A stretch of DNA of 64,000 nt from positions 1 through 64,000 of the forward strand of contig NZ_JAUYQD010000021.1 of assembly GCF_030697375.1 (NCBI RefSeq). Direction: 5' to 3'. The notes under the pieces are model-generated. The model saw only the letters and a list, made by a program, of their open reading frames with translations, did not search any database and was not told the DNA's origin. This DNA is from Rhodoferax sp. (GTDB lineage: Bacteria > Pseudomonadota > Gammaproteobacteria > Burkholderiales > Burkholderiaceae_C). Of this stretch, positions 56,787 through 64,000 are shown in pieces. The stretch's first letter is position 1; each line of letters begins with the position of its first letter. Both the position numbers and the translations under genes were made by a program.

Positions 56787-57968
56787 ATGAATACGCCACG
56801 CAATCTTCCTGAGGAAATCGTTCGTGCTATCAAGTCTTCTGTAGTGGGTGACGGCCCGCTTGCCTTGCATGAACCGCGTTTTCGCGGCAACGAATGGATC
56901 TATTTGAAGGAATGTCTCGATTCGACGTTCGTTTCCTCGGTGGGCAAGTTTGTTGACCGTTTCGAGGATGACTTGGCAGCCTTCACCGGTGCCAAGCGTG
57001 CGGTGGCCGTGGTCAACGGCACAGCCGCGCTGCACGTGGCCTTGCGCCTGGCCGGCGTGGAGGCTGGGGACGAAGTTCTGTTGCCAACGTTGACCTTTAT
57101 CGCCACCGCAAATGCCGTGGCCTATTGCCAGGCAACGCCTCATTTTGTTGACAGCGAGGAGCGCTCGCTCGGCATGGACGCCCACGCACTGCGCGACTAC
57201 CTGTCGGCCACGACCGAGATGCGCGACGGCCACTGCATCAACCGCAACACCGGCCGTGTAGTCCGCGCCATGGTGCCGATGCACACATTCGGTCATCCCG
57301 TTGACATTGACGCGTTGCTTGCTGTCGCACACGACTTCCGTCTGCAACTAATCGAGGATGCAGCCGAATCCCTGGGCAGTACCGTGGGCGGACGCCACAC
57401 CGGTACTTTTGGTCTGATGGGTACCTTGAGCTTCAATGGCAACAAGACCATCACCACAGGTGGCGGGGGGGCAATACTCACCAACAACATCGAATTGGGC
57501 GCACGTGCAAAGCACCTGACCACCACTGCCAAGGTGCCGCATCGCTGGAACTTTCTGCATGACGAGGTGGGTTACAACTACCGACTGCCCAACCTGAATG
57601 CCGCGTTAGGCTGCGCCCAGCTTGAGCAACTACCCGGATTTTTGAGCGAAAAGCGTCGCCTGTTTGATTGCTACCGGTCGAGCTTCGCCGAAGTCGAGGG
57701 CGTTCGCCTCGTCACCGAACCGGCGGGGTGCCACAGCAACTACTGGCTGCAGACGCTGTTGCTCGACGAACCGCTCGCCGACCAGCGCGATGCTGTGCTG
57801 ACCGCCACCAACGACGCCGGACTGATGACACGCCCTGTCTGGGCGCTGATGCATCACATGCCGATGTACAGCAGCGCGCCAAAGGCGCACTTGCCAGTGG
57901 CCGAATCGCTGGAACGGCGCTTGATTAACATTCCGAGCAGTTCGGGGTTGGTTCCTGTCGCCCCATGA
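56787..57968 (+). CDS. legC: PLP-dependent sugar aminotransferase, LegC-like
   Basis: DegT/DnrJ/EryC1 fold; AVVNGTAALHVALRLAGVEAGDEVLLP; FNGNKTITTGGGGAI. Confidence 0.88.
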   Translation: MNTPRNLPEEIVRAIKSSVVGDGPLALHEPRFRGNEWIYLKECLDSTFVSSVGKFVDRFEDDLAAFTGAKRAVAVVNGTAALHVALRLAGVEAGDEVLLPTLTFIATANAVAYCQATPHFVDSEERSLGMDAHALRDYLSATTEMRDGHCINRNTGRVVRAMVPMHTFGHPVDIDALLAVAHDFRLQLIEDAAESLGSTVGGRHTGTFGLMGTLSFNGNKTITTGGGGAILTNNIELGARAKHLTTTAKVPHRWNFLHDEVGYNYRLPNLNAALGCAQLEQLPGFLSEKRRLFDCYRSSFAEVEGVRLVTEPAGCHSNYWLQTLLLDEPLADQRDAVLTATNDAGLMTRPVWALMHHMPMYSSAPKAHLPVAESLERRLINIPSSSGLVPVAP

Positions 57969-58594
57969 GCAAACCCAGTCTGATCCTGATCGGTGCAGGT
58001 GGTCACGCCCATGCGTGTATTGATGTGATCGAACAGCATGGTCAATACCAGATTGCCGGACTGGTCGGCATGCCAGAAGAAATGCATGCCCAACACCTTG
58101 GCTATACCGTCTTCGCCACGGACAGTGATTTGCCACAACTGACAAAAGACTATCAATACGCCTGTGTCACCGTGGGTCAGATTCAGACACCCGACCACCG
58201 CATTCGCCTCTATCAGCAGGCCACCGAACTCGGCTTTCAATTGCCAGTCATCATCGCGCCTAGCGCCCATGTCTCTCGCCACGCCACCATTGGCTCAGGC
58301 ACCATCGTGATGCACGGGGCAATAGTCAATGCTGGCGCCAAGGTAGGTAGCAACTGCATCATCAATACGCGTGCGCTGATTGAACATAACGCGACAGTCG
58401 AAGACCACTGCCATATTTCCACCGGCGCCATCGTCAATGGCAACGTGCATATTGACGCTGGCAGTTTTATTGGTAGCGGCTGCGTCGTAAAAGAGGGTGT
58501 CGCCATAGGGAAGCGCTGCATTGCAGGAATGGGGCTCACTGTGCGGCGCAACCAGGCAGATCACGCCCGATTTGTAGGTAACGATAAATCATGA
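57965..58594 (+). CDS. Sugar O/N-acetyltransferase, NeuD/LegH-like
   Basis: LILIGAGGHAHACIDVIEQHG; left-handed beta-helix hexapeptides. Confidence 0.87.
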   Translation: MSKPSLILIGAGGHAHACIDVIEQHGQYQIAGLVGMPEEMHAQHLGYTVFATDSDLPQLTKDYQYACVTVGQIQTPDHRIRLYQQATELGFQLPVIIAPSAHVSRHATIGSGTIVMHGAIVNAGAKVGSNCIINTRALIEHNATVEDHCHISTGAIVNGNVHIDAGSFIGSGCVVKEGVAIGKRCIAGMGLTVRRNQADHARFVGNDKS

Positions 58595-59598
58595 CCAACC
58601 GAACGCTCATCATCGCCGAAGCCGGCGTCAACCATAATGGCGACCTCTTACTGGCCAAGCAGTTAATCGATGTGGCTGCTGAGGCTGGAGTAGATCTCGT
58701 CAAGTTTCAAACTTTTAACGCCAACCGCCTAGTCACGCGCACTGCCCAAAAGGCTGACTACCAAACCCAGACCACAGACAGCAAAGAATCACAATATGAA
58801 ATGCTTCGCCGTCTGGAACTCAATGAGGAGATGCACAGGGAACTCATCGATCACTGTGCGTTGCGTAATATAGGTTTTTTCTCCACTGGCTTTGATATCG
58901 AAAGCATTGATCTGCTGCTGAGTCTTGGTCAGGACCATTTCAAGATACCTTCCGGAGAAATCACCAACCTGCCCTACTTGCGCCATATCGGCCAATTCGG
59001 AAAAACCGCCATCCTTTCCACCGGCATGGCAACGCTGGGCGATATAGAAGCTGCGCTCGGCGTGCTGGAGCAAGCGGGCACATCTCGCGCTCAAATAACG
59101 GTACTGCACTGCACCACCGAATACCCCACGCCCATGAATGAAGTAAACCTGCGCGCAATGCAAAGCATTCATGCTGCCTTTGGCGTAGCGGTGGGTTATT
59201 CAGATCACACGCCCGGTATTGAAGTGGCGGTTGCTGCCGTGGCCATGGGCGCGACCGTGATCGAAAAACATTTCACACTGGATCGCAACCTGCCGGGCCC
59301 CGACCACAAAGCCAGCCTAGAGCCGGAAGAACTCAAAGCCATGGTGGCAGCCATTCGCAATATAGAACTCGCGCTGGGCGATGGCATCAAACGACTCACC
59401 CCAAGCGAAGCCAGGAACAAACCCGTTGCGCGTAAATCACTGGTGGCCAGGCAAGCTATAAAGGCGGGCGAGGCCTTTAGTGCGCAAAACATTACCACCA
59501 AGCGCCCCGGTACTGGCGTCTCTCCCATGCGTTGGGACGAAGTCATGGGTCACACCGCGTCACGCGATTTTGTGGCAGACGAGTTGATCGTGCTATGA
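58591..59598 (+). CDS. legI: N,N'-diacetyllegionaminic acid synthase-like (NeuB family)
   Basis: TLIIAEAGVNHNGDLLLAKQLIDVAAEAGVDLVKFQTF; C-terminal SAF domain. Confidence 0.9.
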   Translation: MTNRTLIIAEAGVNHNGDLLLAKQLIDVAAEAGVDLVKFQTFNANRLVTRTAQKADYQTQTTDSKESQYEMLRRLELNEEMHRELIDHCALRNIGFFSTGFDIESIDLLLSLGQDHFKIPSGEITNLPYLRHIGQFGKTAILSTGMATLGDIEAALGVLEQAGTSRAQITVLHCTTEYPTPMNEVNLRAMQSIHAAFGVAVGYSDHTPGIEVAVAAVAMGATVIEKHFTLDRNLPGPDHKASLEPEELKAMVAAIRNIELALGDGIKRLTPSEARNKPVARKSLVARQAIKAGEAFSAQNITTKRPGTGVSPMRWDEVMGHTASRDFVADELIVL

Positions 59599-60758
59599 CC
59601 CGAAAAATCTGTGTCATCACCGGTACCAGAGCCGAATACGGTTTGATGCGCTGGGTCATGCAAGGTATCAAGGATGAGCCCGAGCTAACGCTACAGATCA
59701 TTGCGACGGGTATGCACCTGTCGCCTGAGTTCGGTCTCACCTATCGCGAGATCGAGAAAGACGATTTCCAGATCGACCGCAAGGTCGAAATGCTGACCAG
59801 CTCAGACACGTCCGTTGGCATCGCCAAATCCATGGGTCTGGGTTTGATCGGTTTTGCTGATGCATTGAACGAATTGCAGCCCGATCTGATCGTGGTACTT
59901 GGTGATAGGTTCGAGATTTTTGTAGCGGTGGCAGCCGCCTTGGTGGCGCGTATACCAGTAGCGCACTTGCACGGCGGGGAAACGACCGAAGGCGCTTTTG
60001 ATGAGGCACTGCGCCATTCCATCACCAAGATGTCGCACTTGCATTTCGTCGCAGCTGAAGCGTATCAGAGGCGGGTGGTCCAGCTTGGTGAGCCACCTGA
60101 ACGGGTGTTTCTCGTTGGTGGTATGGGTATTGACAACATCAAACGCTTGCAGCTTCTCAGCCGTGCAGAGTTAGAAGCATCGCTTGACTTGCAACTCGGC
60201 CCAAAAAACCTGCTGATTACCTTCCACCCGGTCACGCTAGAGAGATCAACCGCTACAGACCAGATGGCAGAACTGTTAGTAGCCTTGGCTGACCTGAAAG
60301 ACACGCAACTTATTTTCACTATGCCCAACGCCGATACAGATGGCCGTACCTTGATCAAGATGGTGCAGGAGTTTGTGGTCCAGCACCCCAATGCGCGCGC
60401 CTATACATCCCTCGGCCAATTGCGCTATCTGTCATGCGTAGCACAGGTGGATGGCGTTGTGGGCAATTCTTCCAGTGGCTTAGTCGAAGTACCCAGCTTT
60501 AAGAAGGGTACCATTAACATTGGCGACCGTCAACGGGGTCGGTTACAAGCTGAAAGCGTGATCAATTGCGCACCAACGCATCAGGGTATCGCGGCCGCTT
60601 TGAAAAGGCTTTACACAGTAGCCTTTCAGGCGAGTTTGAGTCAGACACGAAACCCTTATGGCGAGGGTGGCGCAAGTGAGAAAGTGGTTAATACGATTAA
60701 GCACTATCCGCTGGACAGCATAGCCAAAAAGTCTTTTTATGATCTACCAGCACATTGA
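59595..60758 (+). CDS. legG: Hydrolysing UDP-sugar 2-epimerase (NeuC/LegG-like)
   Basis: RKICVITGTRAEYGLMRWVM; VVLGDRFEIFVAVAAALVARIPVAHLHGGE. Confidence 0.9.
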   Translation: MTRKICVITGTRAEYGLMRWVMQGIKDEPELTLQIIATGMHLSPEFGLTYREIEKDDFQIDRKVEMLTSSDTSVGIAKSMGLGLIGFADALNELQPDLIVVLGDRFEIFVAVAAALVARIPVAHLHGGETTEGAFDEALRHSITKMSHLHFVAAEAYQRRVVQLGEPPERVFLVGGMGIDNIKRLQLLSRAELEASLDLQLGPKNLLITFHPVTLERSTATDQMAELLVALADLKDTQLIFTMPNADTDGRTLIKMVQEFVVQHPNARAYTSLGQLRYLSCVAQVDGVVGNSSSGLVEVPSFKKGTINIGDRQRGRLQAESVINCAPTHQGIAAALKRLYTVAFQASLSQTRNPYGEGGASEKVVNTIKHYPLDSIAKKSFYDLPAH

Positions 60759-60773
60759 CCTTGAGTGTAATAA

Positions 60774-61823
60774 GTGAATTCGACTGAACAAATCTGGCGC
60801 AACGCCATCATCCCCGCGCACGCAACCATTCAGCAAGCTATTAGTAATCTGGACCAAGTGGCCATCAAGATTGTATTGGTTGTAAATGGACGTGATGAGT
60901 TAGAAGGCACGATATCTGACGGTGACATCAGACGTGGCTTGCTGAAAGGGCTAGACTTAAATAGCCCCATAACAAACGTTATCCATCGCAATGCCTTGGT
61001 GGTGCCGCCTGATATGGGACGTGAACTGGTTAAGCAATTAATGGTTGCAAACAAAATTCAGCAAATTCCTGCCGTCGATGAGCACCACCGTGTAGTTGGC
61101 TTGCATCTCTGGGATGAGATTGCCACGCCACCCATACGCCCCAATCTAATGGTGATCATGGCTGGCGGGATGGGCACGCGGTTGCGCCCGCACACCGAAA
61201 ATTGCCCCAAACCATTGTTGCTAGTAGCGGGTAAGCCGATGCTGGAGCATATTATTGAGAGTGCCAAATTAGAAGGCTTTAGCCAGTTTGTGCTGGCCAT
61301 TCATTATTTGGGTTACATGATTGAGGACCACTTCGGCAATGGCGAGCGGATGGGGGTCAGGATTGACTACCTGCGTGAGCAATCTCCTTTGGGCACCGCA
61401 GGTGCGCTTGGGCTGCTCAACCCAAGGCCAGAGTCTGCATTTGTGGTGACCAATGGCGATGTGATTACCGATATTCACTATGGCGAACTGCTTGATTTCC
61501 ACCTGCGCCACAACGCTGCTGCCACCATGGCCGTGCGCGTGCATGAATGGCAGCACCCCTTTGGAGTGGTGCAGACTGACGGTGTTGAAATTGTCGGTTT
61601 TGAGGAAAAACCTGTGGCACGTACTCATATTAATGCGGGCGTCTATGCGCTTGACCCCGATACGTTGAATGCCTTGGCTTGTGAGGCACGTTGCGACATG
61701 CCTACCTTGTTTGAGCGCTTGCAAGCACAAGCCAAACGCACAGTAGCGTACCCGATGCATGAGCCTTGGCTCGATGTTGGCAGGCCAGATGACTTGGTCG
61801 CTGCCAAAAACAAAAAAATTTAA
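60774..61823 (+). CDS. CBS-domain plus nucleotidyltransferase protein (PtmE/LegX-like)
   Basis: Tandem CBS then VIMAGGMGTRLRPHTENCPKPLLLVAGKPMLEHI. Confidence 0.87.
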   Translation: MNSTEQIWRNAIIPAHATIQQAISNLDQVAIKIVLVVNGRDELEGTISDGDIRRGLLKGLDLNSPITNVIHRNALVVPPDMGRELVKQLMVANKIQQIPAVDEHHRVVGLHLWDEIATPPIRPNLMVIMAGGMGTRLRPHTENCPKPLLLVAGKPMLEHIIESAKLEGFSQFVLAIHYLGYMIEDHFGNGERMGVRIDYLREQSPLGTAGALGLLNPRPESAFVVTNGDVITDIHYGELLDFHLRHNAAATMAVRVHEWQHPFGVVQTDGVEIVGFEEKPVARTHINAGVYALDPDTLNALACEARCDMPTLFERLQAQAKRTVAYPMHEPWLDVGRPDDLVAAKNKKI

Positions 61824-61838
61824 ATTGGAGTTTTAAAA

Positions 61839-62963
61839 ATGAAAACTAATGTAGAAAATATTCACTGGTGTTCAAATTGTCTGACTATGTCGACGCGCCC
61901 AAGAATTACCTTCGATACTAAAGGATGGTGTAACGCTTGCATATGGACGGAAAAAAAGAAAACGCTTGATTGGGATTCAAGACAGAAAGAACTTGAAGCG
62001 TTACTCAATAAGCACAGGCGGAATGATGGCACATTCGACTGTATTGTTCCGGTTAGCGGGGGTAAGGACGGTTCGTACGTTGCCTACAATCTAAAGCATA
62101 AGTATGGGATGAATCCGCTGGCTGTTACAGTCACCCCGGCATTACGTCTGGATTTGGGCGAGCGTAACCTCCGCGCGTTTGTTGAGAGTGGATACAACCA
62201 TATCTCAATAAACCCAGCTCACGAGGCAATGCGAATCCTTAACAAAACCGGTTTCGTTGAAATGGGTTTCCCCTATTATGGTTGGCTCATCGCAATTCAC
62301 ACCGCAGTTGCGCGTGCTGCCATTGGTTTTGGCGTCGGCTTAATATTTTATGGAGAGGATGGCGAGGTAGAGTATGGCGGCTCTACCGAAACGTCAAAAA
62401 ATCCAATCTATGACGTTCATTATCAAAAGAAAGTGTACCTTGAAGGTGGATATGAAAGAGTATTGGAGGCATCAGGTGTACCCAAACAAGACCTTTACTT
62501 ATTTCGATTCCCAGGCGATGATGAACTTAAGTCGTATCCAATACAGTTAACACATTGGTCCTACTTCGAGAATTGGGATCCATATCGAAATTACCTAGTG
62601 GCTAAAGAACACTGTGGATTGACGGAAGCGACTGACTCAAATGCAGGTACCTTTACCAATTTCTCACAAAATGACCAAGCGCTTTATGCTTTACATACTT
62701 ATTTGATGTATGTGAAGTTCGGTTTTGGTCGAGCCAATCAAGATGCCTGTATTGAGGTGCGACGTGGCGCCATGGATAGATCGCAGGCGGTCAACTTGGT
62801 GCGTCTCTATGATGGGCACTACCCTGAAGAGTTTATGTCGCTTTACTTGGAATACTACCAGATGACTCAGACAGAGTTTGATGAGGTGATTGACAGATAC
62901 GTCAACCGGGAATTGTTCAGCAAGGTAGATGGCCGCTGGAAGCCCAAGTTTACTGTTGCGTAA
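61839..62963 (+). CDS. N-acetyl sugar amidotransferase (WbpG/PseA family)
   Basis: CSNCLTMSTRPRITFDTKGWCNAC; PVSGGKDGSYVAYNL PP-loop. Confidence 0.9.
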   Translation: MKTNVENIHWCSNCLTMSTRPRITFDTKGWCNACIWTEKKKTLDWDSRQKELEALLNKHRRNDGTFDCIVPVSGGKDGSYVAYNLKHKYGMNPLAVTVTPALRLDLGERNLRAFVESGYNHISINPAHEAMRILNKTGFVEMGFPYYGWLIAIHTAVARAAIGFGVGLIFYGEDGEVEYGGSTETSKNPIYDVHYQKKVYLEGGYERVLEASGVPKQDLYLFRFPGDDELKSYPIQLTHWSYFENWDPYRNYLVAKEHCGLTEATDSNAGTFTNFSQNDQALYALHTYLMYVKFGFGRANQDACIEVRRGAMDRSQAVNLVRLYDGHYPEEFMSLYLEYYQMTQTEFDEVIDRYVNRELFSKVDGRWKPKFTVA

Positions 62964-63586
62964 TGAGTAAAAATATCACCGTGATCGACTATGGTATGGG
63001 CAATATTTGGTCCGTGCTAAGCGCGTTGCGCTATCTTGGATGCACCCCTGTTGTCAGCAATGACCCGGATGAAATAGTGCGAGCAGAATCGCTGTTGTTG
63101 CCGGGGGTTGGGTCTTTTAGAAAAGCAATGTACTCTTTGCGAGAGTCATCAATTGATCAGGCAATACTTGAGGCTGTTCACGTTAAGGGCAGCAAGATAC
63201 TCGGCATTTGCTTGGGCATGCAATTAATGGGCAGCCAAGGTCATGAGGATGGTGAAACACCTGGGCTCGGTTTAATTCCGAACTCTATTGATTTGTTCAC
63301 GCCCTATGAAATTGGCCCTAATAAAATACCGCATATTGGTTTCGATTTAGTCAACAGCAGACCGGATTCTATTCTTTTCCAAGGCTTGCCCAATGCTGCT
63401 GATTTTTACTTTGTCCACTCCTATCGGATGTTGCCACATGGGTTGAAAGGTAAAGCGGCTACCTGCTTTTATGGAACAGAGTTTTTGGCAGCCTATGAGT
63501 TAGATAATATTTTTGCAACCCAATTCCACCCCGAGAAGAGTCAGACCAATGGTCTGATGCTCTTGGAGAATTTTTTGTCTCATTAG
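62963..63586 (+). CDS. HisH-like glutamine amidotransferase (sugar-amidotransferase partner)
   Basis: GICLGMQLMGSQGHEDGE and TQFHPEKSQ triad motifs; TAATG overlap with the amidotransferase. Confidence 0.9.
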   Translation: MSKNITVIDYGMGNIWSVLSALRYLGCTPVVSNDPDEIVRAESLLLPGVGSFRKAMYSLRESSIDQAILEAVHVKGSKILGICLGMQLMGSQGHEDGETPGLGLIPNSIDLFTPYEIGPNKIPHIGFDLVNSRPDSILFQGLPNAADFYFVHSYRMLPHGLKGKAATCFYGTEFLAAYELDNIFATQFHPEKSQTNGLMLLENFLSH

Positions 63587-63591
63587 TCCTC

Positions 63592-64000
63592 ATGCTTAAA
63601 AAGCGTTTGATATTCACATTGCTTTATTGCCAAGGTCAGTTCATGCTGAGTCGGAACTTTCGCTTGCAGAATGTCGGCAACCTTAATTGGCTACGGACCA
63701 ATTACAATTTTTCACATATATCGTTTTCAATTGATGAACTTGTCGTATTGGATGTCACGCGCCAAGACAGAAATACAGATACGTTTTGCGATGCTTTGAA
63801 AGCCTTGTCTGAAGGGTGCTTTGTCCCTATCGCGGCCGGTGGCGGTGTTCGTACCATTGAGCATGCACGCGCCTTGCTTCGTTCAGGGGCAGACAAAGTG
63901 GTTATCAATTCTGCGCTTTATGGAAACAATGATTTTGTGAGTGATTTGGCAAGTGAATTCGGCCAGCAATGTGTGGTTGCGTCCATGGATATCAAACGCA
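63592..64000 (+). CDS. HisF-like protein (partial, cut by window end)
   Basis: MLKKRLIFTLLYCQGQFMLSRNF...PIAAGGGVRTIEHARALLRSGADKVVINSAL...VVASMDIKR. Confidence 0.88.
   Translation, partial: MLKKRLIFTLLYCQGQFMLSRNFRLQNVGNLNWLRTNYNFSHISFSIDELVVLDVTRQDRNTDTFCDALKALSEGCFVPIAAGGGVRTIEHARALLRSGADKVVINSALYGNNDFVSDLASEFGQQCVVASMDIKR

Noticed and set aside
58591-60758. Sialic acid (Neu5Ac) synthesis by neuB-neuC
   Set aside because: LegB- and LegC-like genes upstream indicate a diamino-sugar (legionaminic) route rather than simple ManNAc.
62963-64000. Histidine biosynthesis hisH-hisF
   Set aside because: Location directly after a sugar amidotransferase, no other his genes, and loss of the HisF Asp11 equivalent argue for the glycan-modification paralogues.

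Overview
The window is a GC-rich chromosomal segment that looks betaproteobacterial, most likely Comamonadaceae (Rhodoferax/Polaromonas-like). That assignment is inferred from gene order and protein style; no search was run. Left to right it contains: the end of the dcw cluster (murG-murC-ddl-ftsQ-ftsA-ftsZ-lpxC); a lycopene-cyclase-like flavoprotein with a hybrid histidine kinase; a divergent Fe(III) ABC transporter locus with Fur-like sites; a Crp/Fnr regulator under a perfect palindrome; housekeeping genes (ruvC, cdsA-like, plsC, mtgA, tonB-like, RNase II/R, yqiA-like, rodA, tldD, aroG, mpl, tlpA-like, accB, accC, prmA, a histone H1-like gene, nrdB, nrdA, ampD, pilR, pilS, ffh, miaB); and from about 50.9 kb an accessory polysaccharide locus (uppS, wza/SLBB, wzz, then a legionaminic-acid pathway ending in an amidotransferase/HisH/HisF module cut by the window edge). 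Most interesting observations: (1) an unannotated aromatic-rich leader peptide (MNSARFYFGYFWFSSACGGREF) with a mutually exclusive antiterminator/terminator upstream of aroG; (2) a ~58-bp dispersed repeat present in seven copies, several inside coding sequence or supplying stop codons; (3) a HisF-like protein lacking the catalytic Asp11 equivalent in the legionaminic acid cluster; (4) a manC remnant between wzz and legB; (5) a recurring '-10 box + 6/7 nt + start codon' arrangement at nine genes, suggesting leaderless transcripts; (6) a symmetric overlapping divergent promoter at mpl.
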